IMG/VR virus record: IMGVR_UViG_3300045955_000313
Location: 1 to 40,771 of that record
Origin: a virus
Length of the DNA stretch: 40,771 bases
Reading direction: 5' to 3' (one strand)
A model generated the notes under the pieces. It was not told the origin of the DNA. It searched no databases and worked only from the letters and a program-made list of their open reading frames with translations. This document shows, piece after piece, positions 8,508 through 17,004 of this stretch. Made by a program: the position numbers and the translations under genes. Position 1 is the first letter of the stretch, and the number at the start of each line of letters is the position of its first letter.

Positions 8508-9012
8508 GAATGTCAAGTCAGCAGACGGCAGAAAGCCGCCGCGTCAGCCCATGACCCCGGAAAAGCGGGCGAAAATGGAGGCGGGCAAGCAGCGACGCAA
8601 AGAAGAGCGGTTCAATATTTTGGCGGGTCGCGCGTCTGGCGATGTGCTGCCCGGCATTACGCGGTGGGATCAGATCGAGCAGACCTCGCTTGGCCGAAAA
8701 ATGACCGGACGAGAACGGCAGGCGCTTTCGGAAGCCGGCTGTCGGTGGCTCAATGAGCGGGCCATCGACCTGCTGGAGTACGCCTATGCCATCGTGAAGG
8801 GGACCATCAAAACAGACCGGGATGATGGGCCTCGGATCGCGCTGTTGCGGCAGATTGTCGGCACGATTCTCCCGGCGGCGCGTGTGCCGCAGGAGGAGCA
8901 AAGCGAGAGCAAAGTGACGCGGATTGTGATTGGCGCGCCGCTCAAACGCCTCATCGAGAAAGGCGTGACGGTCGCGGCAGAAGTGCGAGAAGGAGACGCG
9001 GCCAATGAATGA
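8491..9012 (+). CDS. terS: Putative small terminase subunit
   Basis: A 173-residue basic protein directly upstream of, and overlapping by 8 bases, the large terminase. It would bind phage DNA at the packaging start and recruit the large subunit. The N-terminus is lysine/arginine rich (PEKRAKMEAGKQRRKEE) and the centre is helical. The frame is open upstream to 8329, but the upstream part lies in the divergent scaffold gene, so I take the ATG at 8491. Its ribosome-binding site is weak. The call relies mainly on position and size. Confidence 0.6.
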   Translation: MYQFDTNVKSADGRKPPRQPMTPEKRAKMEAGKQRRKEERFNILAGRASGDVLPGITRWDQIEQTSLGRKMTGRERQALSEAGCRWLNERAIDLLEYAYAIVKGTIKTDRDDGPRIALLRQIVGTILPAARVPQEEQSESKVTRIVIGAPLKRLIEKGVTVAAEVREGDAANE

Positions 9013-11452
9013 CGAGGGTGAACTACGCTACACGCCAAACCCCAGTGCTATTGCGATTCATGATAGTGCCTACAAAATCAAAGCTATTTGTGGGCCTGTC
9101 GGGAGCGGGAAAACCTCGGTTGCGTGCTGGGAGTTCTTTCTGCTCTGTCACGACAGCAAGGTCCCCGTGCGGGGCGTCGTCATTCGGGAGTCCTACCGTG
9201 AACTCCAAGACTCCACGCGCAAAACGTTCTTTGAGTGGTTTGGGGAGTTCGCAGAGTACAAAGAGAAGAACGAGACTGCGCTCCTCACCATTCCTGGGGC
9301 CGATGGAAAGGTGAGAACGCACGAGCTCATGTTCCGGGCATGTCGCAAAGAGTCGGACGCGACGAAATTTTTATCGACGGAGTTTGCCTTTGCGTGGCTT
9401 GAGGAAATCTGCCCCGTCTACACGTCGAAAGGCGTGATGGGCCAGGGCTTGCCGATGGGCGTCTTTGATGTCGCAAAGATGCGGATTCGCCAGAAGCACG
9501 CGCCGCGCCTCGAAATCGTCTTGACCTTCAATCCGCCGAATACCCGGCACTGGGTCTACAAAGAAATTTTCGTCAAGACGCCGGCGGAATTAGACCGCAA
9601 AGGCTATGCCCTCTTTCGGCAACCGGCCTACGAGAACAAAGAAAATCTCCCCACAAACTACTATGAGGAATTGACGGAAACACTTTCGCCCGATTTAGCG
9701 CGGCGCTTCGTGCAGGGCGAAGTCGTTACTATGTACGAGGGCGAGCGTGTGTTTCCAGAGGCCAAGGATAACTGGCATATCGTGGAGCATGTGGATCCGT
9801 TGCCGGGGTTGCCGCTTATCCTGGGGCAAGACTATGGATTGTGTTACGACGACAAAACAGAAGTATTAACTGACAAGGGCTGGCTCTTCTTTCGAGACGT
9901 GCCGGATGACGCCCGATTTGCGACGCTCAATCCTGAAACGCGAGAGGTATCGTATGCGTTTGCGGACAAACGAGTTGCAGAGCCCTACTCTGGCGAAATG
10001 CTGGAATGGGCAACCGCCGCAGTGAACATTTGCGTTACGGCTGACCATTGGGTGCCGTGGGTTGATGACCATGATGAAAAACGGGCTGTGCGGTGGGCGC
10101 AAGCGAAACAACTTGCACAGCGGAGAGGTTCTCATCATTGCGTACTCGTGACTGGGCAGTGGCGTGCACCAGCATTTGATCCCCAAGCAACCTACGGACC
10201 GTTAGGGTGGGATGCGCTCACGTTTTGCGAATTTATGGGGTGGTATTTGAGCGAGGGGAGTTGTGACGGGACATATCGAGTCAATGTGGCGCAACAAGAG
10301 CGGCACTTGAAGCTTGAGCAATCACTTGACGCTACAGGGTTGACATGGCGACGAGCAGCAACAAGTTACCGAATCTCCCATCGGGGTCTTGTTGCCTACT
10401 TGTCGCAATTTGGAAAAGCAAAAGAGAAATTTGTTCCTGATGAAATCAAGCAATTCCCTTCATGGCTCATCCGACGGTTTATTGATAGCTACACACTGGG
10501 CGATGGCAACCGGCGCGTGCGAGCAAACGGGGCGGAAGAACATACAGTATATACTACGTCTGCTCGCATGAAAAATGACATGCAAGAGTTAGCACTCAAA
10601 GCGGGATGGCATTCCTCCGTGCGGGGAATGAAGCCTCAGCGCTCTTATATTCAAGAAGCCTCTGGGGTGCGAGCGATTCGGGGAACAGGGGGCTATAATA
10701 TAACCTTTAAGAAGCGAGCCTCTGAAGCACGGCTCTTGCCGAATAAGCTCCGGCGCTTTCATTATGAGGGGATGGTGTATTGTGTGCGCGTGCCGTTTCA
10801 CACACTTTATGTGAGGCGTAATGGGAAGCCTTCATGGAATGGAAATACCCCCTGTTGCCTTATCACGCAAATTACTCCTGGCGGGCAATGGAGATGGTTG
10901 CGCGAGTTGCAACTTTGGAACAAAGGAATGCGGGCATTTGTCGAGTTTCTTGTCCCGATGTTAAAAAATGAGTTCTTCGGCTACCAGGTACAAACCATCT
11001 GGCAAGATCCGCAGGGTGGGAACATGCGGGTGCAAACAGATGAGACAACGTGCGCTGATATTCTGCGGGCGGCAGGCTTCAACGTACAGGATGGTCACAA
11101 TAACTGGGCGTTACGAAAAGAAGTGATGAAGCAGCGGCTTGAAATTGCCCCTAATGGAGAGCCGGGAGTATTAGTGTCTCGGTATGGCTGCCCGATGGCA
11201 GCAGAGGGATTACTGGGGGCATACCGATATGCGAAGACTGCGGACGGTCTTGTCGCGTCCGTCCCTATTAAGAATGAAGCGAGCCACTTACAAGACGCCG
11301 CGCAAATGATTGCGGTTGGTGAGTTCTCGGTGATGAGTGGGCTAGCAAAAATGGAAGAGATAAAACAGAAAGTGCGGCTCAGGCCGGTGCATAATCCGCT
11401 GGCGTCGAATCGTGCGCCGCGTAGCAATGCCCTGGGATGGATGGGAAGGTAA
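9005..11452 (+). CDS. terL: Large terminase subunit with in-frame intein
   Basis: An 815-residue precursor. Residues 1-279 carry the packaging ATPase, with Walker A GPVGSGKT at 30-37 and a Walker B-like region FAFAWLEE near 126-133. The host frame then reaches GQDYGL, the first acidic motif of the RNase-H-like nuclease. There it is interrupted by a 335-residue intein (280-614) and resumes at TPCCLITQITPGG. After splicing the terminase would be 480 residues, a normal length. Mature TerL powers DNA into the procapsid and cuts concatemers. It follows terS with an 8-base overlap; a broken endolysin and an HNH gene lie downstream before the portal. Confidence 0.9.
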   Translation: MNDEGELRYTPNPSAIAIHDSAYKIKAICGPVGSGKTSVACWEFFLLCHDSKVPVRGVVIRESYRELQDSTRKTFFEWFGEFAEYKEKNETALLTIPGADGKVRTHELMFRACRKESDATKFLSTEFAFAWLEEICPVYTSKGVMGQGLPMGVFDVAKMRIRQKHAPRLEIVLTFNPPNTRHWVYKEIFVKTPAELDRKGYALFRQPAYENKENLPTNYYEELTETLSPDLARRFVQGEVVTMYEGERVFPEAKDNWHIVEHVDPLPGLPLILGQDYGLCYDDKTEVLTDKGWLFFRDVPDDARFATLNPETREVSYAFADKRVAEPYSGEMLEWATAAVNICVTADHWVPWVDDHDEKRAVRWAQAKQLAQRRGSHHCVLVTGQWRAPAFDPQATYGPLGWDALTFCEFMGWYLSEGSCDGTYRVNVAQQERHLKLEQSLDATGLTWRRAATSYRISHRGLVAYLSQFGKAKEKFVPDEIKQFPSWLIRRFIDSYTLGDGNRRVRANGAEEHTVYTTSARMKNDMQELALKAGWHSSVRGMKPQRSYIQEASGVRAIRGTGGYNITFKKRASEARLLPNKLRRFHYEGMVYCVRVPFHTLYVRRNGKPSWNGNTPCCLITQITPGGQWRWLRELQLWNKGMRAFVEFLVPMLKNEFFGYQVQTIWQDPQGGNMRVQTDETTCADILRAAGFNVQDGHNNWALRKEVMKQRLEIAPNGEPGVLVSRYGCPMAAEGLLGAYRYAKTADGLVASVPIKNEASHLQDAAQMIAVGEFSVMSGLAKMEEIKQKVRLRPVHNPLASNRAPRSNALGWMGR
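9842..10846 (+). mobile_element. Intein with LAGLIDADG homing endonuclease inside terL
   Basis: The insertion starts with Cys280 (CYDDKTEVLTDKGW, a typical intein N-terminal block) and ends with Asn614 (PSWNGN), followed by Thr615 as the +1 nucleophile. The residue before the final Asn is Gly rather than the usual His. Two LAGLIDADG-type motifs are visible, GWYLSEGS near residue 411 and RRFIDSYTLGDG near residue 490, so it should encode a homing endonuclease as well as protein splicing. The insertion falls directly after the catalytic-aspartate motif of the terminase nuclease. Confidence 0.88.
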
Positions 11453-11453
11453 G

Positions 11454-11700
11454 ATGTCACTGGTAGACAAGCAAGATAAGTTTACGTCGATGGTGGCCGC
11501 GTTGATTCTGCGAGCGGCTCGCTATTGATCTCAACCTCTTTCGCAACGGACGGTATCTTGATGCGAGTGAGGACCATAAGGCGTTGGGGGAATGGTGGGA
11601 GTCGATTGGTGGGGCATGGGGCGGGAAATTTGTTGGTAGAGATGGAAGGCCGACACCAGATGGGAATCACTATAGCCTTCCTCACGAGGGGCGCAAATGA
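11454..11700 (+). pseudogene. Broken M15-type (L-alanyl-D-glutamate peptidase-like) endolysin
   Basis: The first frame from ATG 11454 reads MSLVDKQDKFTSMVAALILRAARY and then stops at 11526-11528. The shifted frame from about 11517 to the stop at 11700 reads RLAIDLNLF...WWESIGGAWGGKF...DGNHYSLPHEGRK, the conserved C-terminal half of VanY/M15-like phage endolysins. The roughly 40-50 middle residues, including the SLH part of the zinc-binding motif, are missing. The bases CGGCTCGCTATTG at the junction fit both the lost N-side and the C-side codons, which suggests a deletion between short repeats. As it stands it cannot encode an active lysin. Confidence 0.7.
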
Positions 11701-12308
11701 GCTTTCATGTGAGTAGCATGATTGGGATAAACGACAAGGTTCCTTGGTCGATTGTCTTGTTTATTGCCATTCTTATGATGTACCTCTTCTCTTTGAAGAA
11801 TGAGCCTGCCAAGCATCTTTTCTGCAACAAGGATATGTTCAAAAACATACCCCTTACCATCGGCGCGATGGTGTTGTGGGTGAAGAATCTTTCTGTAGCC
11901 CTTTTTAAGAATAAAAGGGTGAGCGCGTGCAATGCCGCAACACTTCCGGGAGCAGTAGCGGGCCTTTTCGTAGCGGTGCCGCGATACCTTAAACAATTTC
12001 CAACAGGCTGCACATCGCTTGTCTTTCCAAGAGGGAGCAATAGAACGAGGCTGAACATTCCTCCATACAGTGAGATAATGCCGACGACAAAACCCTCTGC
12101 CGAAGTGGGGGGCTTCACATCCATACTGGCATTTCTTCTTTGGCCGCTGAGGTTTCCCCTGCTCACCAAATGTTTTCCCTCTTTGCCATTTGCCATAGCA
12201 TGTTTGCGAACAAAAGGGGCGTTCAGACTGTCTCCAACGTGTCGGCCTGCGGAAAGGTTGATTGCAAGCGGTACATTTCAATGCGTGAGCATTTATCATG
12301 CGTGACAC
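11682..12308 (-). CDS. HNH homing-type endonuclease
   Basis: A 208-residue (199 if started at the ATG at 12299) zinc-finger/HNH nuclease. Two Cys pairs occur in each of two N-terminal zinc-finger-like segments (CTACNQPF...FCSQTC and CAACWKLF...YCSRKC). The C-terminus carries the HNH core FEHILVAEKMLG...EEVHHKNGNKQDNRPRNLVV. It lies on the opposite strand to its neighbours terL and portal, with its 3' end overlapping the broken endolysin by 19 bases. This is typical of a selfish endonuclease inserted between structural genes. Its presence next to a damaged endolysin may not be a coincidence. Confidence 0.85.
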   Translation of the reverse strand: MSRMINAHALKCTACNQPFRRPTRWRQSERPFCSQTCYGKWQRGKTFGEQGKPQRPKKKCQYGCEAPHFGRGFCRRHYLTVWRNVQPRSIAPSWKDKRCAACWKLFKVSRHRYEKARYCSRKCCGIARAHPFILKKGYRKILHPQHHRADGKGYVFEHILVAEKMLGRLILQREEVHHKNGNKQDNRPRNLVVYPNHATHMKAHLRPS

Positions 12309-12367
12309 ATATCATAGTTTTGCAGTGATGGCAATCACTACTGGTTCACAATCATAAGGAGAATCCT

Positions 12368-14287
12368 ATGGCAGCAAGCGCACGTCAGTATGAGGATGAG
12401 AGTAAAGAGGAATACGGCAAAGTGACCGCGCAAAAGTTGCGAGCCTGGTTCTCAGACTCGTACAGGGCGCATGAGGAGTCACGCGGGCAATTTGTCGAGT
12501 CCCTCAAAATGCTGAACAACGACCAATGGCCGGACCATCTCAAAGCCAAGCTCTATGAGCAGAACATGGCACCAGTGGTGATTAACAAGATGCTCATGCC
12601 AGTCATGTTCCTCTCTGGTGTCCAGCGCCAAACTCGCAATGAACCGAAGCTCATCCCGTTTGAAGGTGGCGATGTGCGGAGCACAGAGCTGATGAATGCC
12701 GTACTCCACTGGGTCGTGGAACAGAGCAACGGGGCAGAGATGGATTCCCGCGTCTTTCTGGACAAGGCCGCGCTGGGCCTGGGCTGGTGGAAATGCACGG
12801 TCGATTACGAGAGCGACGATATTGAAGGCACGATTTGCGTCAAACGCCGGCATCCCTTGGCGATCTTTCCCGACCCGAACTGGTTCGATGCCGGGGACTG
12901 GAGCGAAGCGGAGTATGTGCACGATGCGCAGTGGTACACGCCAGCCGAGGCGTGCGCCAAGTGGCCGGAGTATGACGAGCTGTTCAAACGGCATCAGGGG
13001 GAATGGATGCAAGCGCGGCAGGGGGACTCTGGTGGTGGGGCGACGATGGCGGAGCATTCCGGCGATTCGCTGACCGCCGATCGGCTCTTTTTTGATCCCC
13101 TCACCAAGCGGGTGCGGGTGATCGAGTGCTGGTATAAGGAGCGCACGAAAGTGACCGTCGCGCTGAATACCATGACCATGCAAACCGAGAACGATCAGGA
13201 GCGTGTCAAGGAGATGCAGCAGCTCGCCAAGACGCTGCCACCGTGGGAAGCGCAGCACCTCGTTTTCATCAAGAAGGAAGTGCCGCTGGTGCGGGTCGCG
13301 CATTTCTTTGAGGACACGTTGCTTGATGATGACGTGTCGCCATACGAGCGTGCGCCAACCAGTTTTCCGATCTGGCCGAGCCTGGGCCTCTATTTTTGGA
13401 AAAACCCGTTTGGGCTTGCCGAGATGATGAAAGACCTCCAGCGAGAGAAGAACAAGCGACGCTCCAAGCTCATTGAACTGGTCGGACGGATGCCATTGTC
13501 AGGCTTTTTTAACAAGACCGCTGGTGGTGCGGATCCCAAGCAAATAGAAGAATACGGCTCTGGGAATGGGGTCGTCATTAACTACGATCAGCAAGAGCCT
13601 ACCCCGATTCGTCCGCCAGACTTACCAATGGCGGTCGTCCGACTTGAGGACAAGAGCGACGAGGAAATTAAGGATGTGCCCAACGTCCACAACGAGCTGC
13701 TGGGTCAGGCGACACAAAAGACGATCTCGGGGCGAGCGATCGAGGCGCGGCAGCGGGGGGGCCTCGTCTCGCACGAATACCTGTTCGACACCTTTCGCAC
13801 GGATCAGGCGGCAGTGAGCAAGTTTCTGGTCGCGCTGATTAAGCAGTATGTTTCTCCGACGAGAGCGCTTCGGATCTTGGGCTCAATCGCGGTGCGGCAG
13901 CCTGACTCCCAGATCGCGGGCATGATGGGCGCGGCGAACGCGGACGCCATCGCCGCGATGGAGATTCAGGAGGCGCTGAGTGCAGCCTATGATACCGAGT
14001 ATGATTGTGTGGTGAGCTCGCGGCCGGCAGAGCCCAGCCTGGCCATGCAAGCGTGGGAAACGCTCTCAGAGATGAAGAGCAACGGGGCGGATATCCCTCC
14101 CAAGGTGCTCTATGAAGCAGCCCAGCGAGCGGGAATTCTGACGGAGGATCAGGTCAAGGAGATTTTGGCCTACATTCAGCAGATGATGATGGGGCCGGCG
14201 GCGAGCGCGGGGGCTGTTCCTCCTGGGGCATCCTCACCAGGAGTGAGCGCGGATTCTGGTCGACTCCCGCCAGTCATGCCACAGTAG
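12368..14287 (+). CDS. Portal protein, P22-like
   Basis: A 639-residue protein forming the dodecameric DNA channel at the head vertex. The N-terminal region (ARQYEDESKEEYGKV, then NKMLMPVMFLSGVQRQTRNEPK) and the later segments RRHPLAIFPDPNWFDAGDWSEAEYV and KTISGRAIEARQRGG match P22-type portals as I know them. An AAGGAGAAT ribosome-binding site precedes the ATG at 12368. The C-terminus is helical and ends in a low-complexity Gly/Ala/Pro/Ser tail. It is the last gene of the rightward late cluster and is followed by a strong hairpin at 14298-14319. Confidence 0.87.
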   Translation: MAASARQYEDESKEEYGKVTAQKLRAWFSDSYRAHEESRGQFVESLKMLNNDQWPDHLKAKLYEQNMAPVVINKMLMPVMFLSGVQRQTRNEPKLIPFEGGDVRSTELMNAVLHWVVEQSNGAEMDSRVFLDKAALGLGWWKCTVDYESDDIEGTICVKRRHPLAIFPDPNWFDAGDWSEAEYVHDAQWYTPAEACAKWPEYDELFKRHQGEWMQARQGDSGGGATMAEHSGDSLTADRLFFDPLTKRVRVIECWYKERTKVTVALNTMTMQTENDQERVKEMQQLAKTLPPWEAQHLVFIKKEVPLVRVAHFFEDTLLDDDVSPYERAPTSFPIWPSLGLYFWKNPFGLAEMMKDLQREKNKRRSKLIELVGRMPLSGFFNKTAGGADPKQIEEYGSGNGVVINYDQQEPTPIRPPDLPMAVVRLEDKSDEEIKDVPNVHNELLGQATQKTISGRAIEARQRGGLVSHEYLFDTFRTDQAAVSKFLVALIKQYVSPTRALRILGSIAVRQPDSQIAGMMGAANADAIAAMEIQEALSAAYDTEYDCVVSSRPAEPSLAMQAWETLSEMKSNGADIPPKVLYEAAQRAGILTEDQVKEILAYIQQMMMGPAASAGAVPPGASSPGVSADSGRLPPVMPQ

Positions 14288-14297
14288 AAACAAAAAC

Positions 14298-14319
14298 AGC
14301 CCTCTCGATGGAGAGGGCT
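14298..14319. terminator. Hairpin terminator downstream of portal
   Basis: A perfect 9-bp stem (AGCCCTCTC/GAGAGGGCT) with loop GATG. On the minus strand it is followed by a T-rich tract (TGTTTTTGTTTC), so it looks like an intrinsic terminator for the leftward regulator gene. On the plus strand the tail is weak. Confidence 0.6.
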
Positions 14320-14336
14320 CTGCTGGTTCTGCTTTC

Positions 14337-14364
14337 GGGCTTACGAGGTAGCTCTCGTAAGCCC
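14337..14364. terminator. Second hairpin overlapping the 3' end of the HTH gene
   Basis: A perfect 11-bp stem GGGCTTACGAG/CTCGTAAGCCC with a 6-base loop. The stop codon of the leftward HTH gene (14343-14341) lies inside the stem. The following CCTTT is only a weak U tract on the plus strand. Confidence 0.5.
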
Positions 14365-14616
14365 GCCTTTGCCCCCGGCATGAAGCTCACCACTGAGCAC
14401 CGGAAGTCCGGCTGCCTCTTCTCGGCTGGGTTCGGCGGGGGGTGTCCACTCATCCAGGAGGGAGCATGGTATTCGTAGCATGAGCAGTTTCCCGTCGTCT
14501 GCCTCTATGCGCTCGCACTTGTCTAGGTGATTGTGTTTTCTCAAGAAAGCGTAGATCGTCTGGCGGTGTACGCCGAAGTGTTCCGCTGCGCGGGTGAGTG
14601 TGGTCATCTGTTCCAT
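14341..14616 (-). CDS. Small HTH DNA-binding protein
   Basis: A 91-residue protein with an N-terminal helix-turn-helix (LTRAAEHFGVHRQTIYAFLRKH), similar to MerR/excisionase-type or Fis-type winged HTH segments, followed by a charged patch and a flexible C-terminus. The ATG at 14616 has a GGAGGAGG site; the frame is open further up, but without a better signal. It is transcribed away from the RHH gene at 14731, so 14617-14730 is a divergent promoter region. Probably a regulator of phage gene expression. Confidence 0.65.
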   Translation of the reverse strand: MEQMTTLTRAAEHFGVHRQTIYAFLRKHNHLDKCERIEADDGKLLMLRIPCSLLDEWTPPAEPSREEAAGLPVLSGELHAGGKGGLTRATS

Positions 14617-14730
14617 AGCAAGCACGCCTCCTCCCACGCAAGCAGCAAGCCTCATGCCTTATGAGCAAGCCCCACTTCTCCCGCACAAAAAGAGTAGCTT
14701 TTCGCACGGAAATGCGCTAGAGAGAGGAGT

Positions 14731-15096
14731 ATGCCGTTCGGTCCGCAAAAGGTGCGTAAACTCAAGCAGGTCGCCTTCCAGATCACGCATGTCGAGCACC
14801 AAATCCTGCGAGACTTCGCAACCGCTCGACAAGTCTCCCTCTCGGAACTCTTCCGCAGAATACTAGAGGATACCATCGACTCTTGGATCAAGGGAGGCGT
14901 AATACCGAGCCCAAACAAGATAACGTCTTATACAATAGAACCAACTGACTTCATAATCCGAGAAACCCCTTCAGGCTATCGTTTCCTCGCTGGCAAATAT
15001 CCGACTAAAGGCAGGAAGAATGGCCAGACAACCAACGCTGCGGCATACGCAAACGAGCTGATAAGCCAGGCCGATCAGCCCAAGAGCAGTAGCTAA
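14731..15096 (+). CDS. Ribbon-helix-helix-like DNA-binding protein
   Basis: A 121-residue basic protein. Residues 11-52 (KQVAFQITHVEHQILRDFAT, then RQVSLSELFRRILEDTID) look like a CopG/Arc ribbon-helix-helix fold: a short beta-strand and two helices. The rest is not recognised and ends in a Ser/Lys-rich tail. It has a clear AGAGAGGAGT ribosome-binding site. It stands alone on the plus strand between the portal and the replication genes, so a regulatory role is the best guess. Confidence 0.6.
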   Translation: MPFGPQKVRKLKQVAFQITHVEHQILRDFATARQVSLSELFRRILEDTIDSWIKGGVIPSPNKITSYTIEPTDFIIRETPSGYRFLAGKYPTKGRKNGQTTNAAAYANELISQADQPKSSS

Positions 15097-15614
15097 TCCG
15101 CTACAGTCTTCGCCTTTTTTTCGCCTCGCCTCCAGCGACCTTCATGTAAGTCGCTGATATTCCACGAGCGGCCAGGTTACATATGTAGATATTATCAGAC
15201 ATTGTGTTGTTTTCCTCGCCAGTTTTCGCCCTGGCTCTCCCCTCGATCTTGCAAATGTCCTCCCCTAGCCTGGACCTGGCCCTCGACCGGACCTAATCCA
15301 AGTCTGGGAGTCCCGTTCCATCCGTGCGCCCACGGCGCTACGTAGGCATTCACTCCCGCACCTCGTCTCGTCTATCTCCGCTCTATTTTCCGCCTTACTT
15401 TTCCTGACTTTCAATGGTTGTTCTATTTTTCCCAAGTTCTGTACTTTATCTATGTACTTTACCTCTGTCCTTCTCCCTCTCTCCAACTCTCGGGGGGGGG
15501 GTCTTTATATCTGGTTTTTCTATATAATAATATCAAGTACTTAGACGCTTAGAGGGAGTGAGTGCGAGAGTCCGTGAGTGAGAGGGGGCGGTACAGAAGA
15601 CAGAGGTACACAGG
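15097..15614. other. Gene-poor, strand-biased gap with G10 tract and AT-rich segment
   Basis: No convincing gene lies here. The plus strand is strongly pyrimidine-rich from about 15228 to 15490, then has ten G in a row (15492-15501), then an AT-rich stretch (about 15517-15540, TATATAATAATATCAAG). A hairpin CAGCGAC/GTCGCTG lies at 15133-15156. The region is where rightward and leftward transcription converge. It might hold an origin or packaging signal, but nothing here proves that. Confidence 0.5.
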
Positions 15615-16934
15615 TTATGGATGGGAGAGAGAGAGGAGCTTTGTTTTTCCGGCGACTTTGAGTTCTAAGGCATTGGATTGTAAGAGTTTTTCGACAGCGG
15701 ACGAGATGGCGGTATAGCCGCCATTTTTGCGGAGGCGTTGGCAGAGGGAATCTTTGCGGATGTGTGGTTCGGAGGAGACGAGGGAGAGGATTTTCTCTTC
15801 TATACTGGCGTTTGCTTTGAGCAAGGGGGGGAGGGAGGTGATGGTGTCGTCGTGCAGGAAGCGGAGGTAGCGCTCGGAGGTGTGCACGGCGGCATGGGCG
15901 GCTCGGACGTGGGAGGTGAGGATAGCGTCGGAGTGCATGGCCCAGGCGTAGAGGCACTGGATGCGGCGGTTGTAGGCATGGAGCCGGGTGAAGGGAGAGC
16001 GCTCGCCGGTATCTTTGCCGTGGTGGTAGCGGCTGGCCAACTCCTCGCCAAAGGGTTCGTCCAGGGCAAAGGCTTCTCTGGAGTAGCACTCGCCCATGGG
16101 CTTGCCATTCCCAAAGGTGTGGGGGCGCAGGAAGCGCTCGGTGACATACTGGCGCACGCGGGAGTAGTCGCGGTGCTCGAGGGGGGAGTTGTAGCGCCAG
16201 GCGACGTTGGGGCCCGGCAGAATGAAGTGGCGGTTGATCGTGCCACTGCTCACGAGATCGTCGGAGACGGTCTTCTGGTAGCGGAGTTCGGTCGTGGTGG
16301 CACACAGGGTCAAGGTGGGCTGGTGAATGCGCAGTTTGCCCTGTTTGGCGCGATTCAAGTCGGTCTGGATGCCGTCGGCGATCTCACACAGACACTCTAA
16401 GAGGGTCGAGCCGTGGTGGAGCATGTTGCCCAACAGCCGCGTCCATTCCGCAGAGATGAGGATGGAGGGGGTCGCCGTGACTGCGGTGACTTTTTTGGTG
16501 TGCTCATCCTGCGTGATGGTGGCGATCGACTCGGCCAAGGCTTGACCGGACTCCACCGAGGTAAAAATTTCGTAGTGCTCTGGCAGCAAGTGGCGGCAGA
16601 GCGTGGTGGTGAGCGATTTGCCGGTGGCAGACGGGGCGACGAGCAGCCAGTAGCCCATGCCCCAGAGCGGCTCGTAGTAGGCGCAGTGAATGTTGCGATG
16701 CGCGCGGGCGGAGAGCGCGGCGGTAATGCCCATCCACACGCGCCAATCGCGGATGCCGAGGAGGTTGGCAATGTCTGCCCAGGGCCCGATCCAGACGTCT
16801 GGCGGGCAGGGATACTCTGGCTCCGTCGCCTCGCGTTCGTGGGCCAGAATTGCCCCATTCTCCGCCGCGTCCACCTCGTTGCGATACGTTGCCGTTTCTG
16901 TCAACGCCTCCTCCATCTCGTGCCGTGAGGCCAT
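15615..16934 (-). CDS. DUF3987-type ATPase / replication helicase-like protein
   Basis: A 439-residue P-loop protein. The Walker A region is APSATGKSLTT (residues 100-110), with acidic/hydrophobic segments downstream (ILISAEWTRLLGNML) in the place of Walker B. The organisation matches DUF3987 proteins, which accompany phage and plasmid primases and probably unwind or load at the replication origin. It starts 71 bases after the CHC2 zinc-finger gene with a GGAGAGGAGG site. Together the two probably form a split primase-helicase. It is the last gene of the early leftward operon. Confidence 0.7.
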   Translation of the reverse strand: MASRHEMEEALTETATYRNEVDAAENGAILAHEREATEPEYPCPPDVWIGPWADIANLLGIRDWRVWMGITAALSARAHRNIHCAYYEPLWGMGYWLLVAPSATGKSLTTTLCRHLLPEHYEIFTSVESGQALAESIATITQDEHTKKVTAVTATPSILISAEWTRLLGNMLHHGSTLLECLCEIADGIQTDLNRAKQGKLRIHQPTLTLCATTTELRYQKTVSDDLVSSGTINRHFILPGPNVAWRYNSPLEHRDYSRVRQYVTERFLRPHTFGNGKPMGECYSREAFALDEPFGEELASRYHHGKDTGERSPFTRLHAYNRRIQCLYAWAMHSDAILTSHVRAAHAAVHTSERYLRFLHDDTITSLPPLLKANASIEEKILSLVSSEPHIRKDSLCQRLRKNGGYTAISSAVEKLLQSNALELKVAGKTKLLSLSHP

Positions 16935-17004
16935 GCCCCCTCCTCTCCTGTATGGTCACTCGTCGTACGGCGGGCAGACAGAGTGAATCGCTCGACTCCA
17001 CATC

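Noticed and set aside
9842-10846. Group I intron in terL
   Set aside because: The insertion keeps the reading frame throughout and has intein splice blocks and LAGLIDADG motifs at the protein level.
15265-15486. 73-residue minus-strand frame in the gene-poor gap
   Set aside because: The composition follows the purine-rich strand bias, there is no ribosome-binding site, and no domain is visible.
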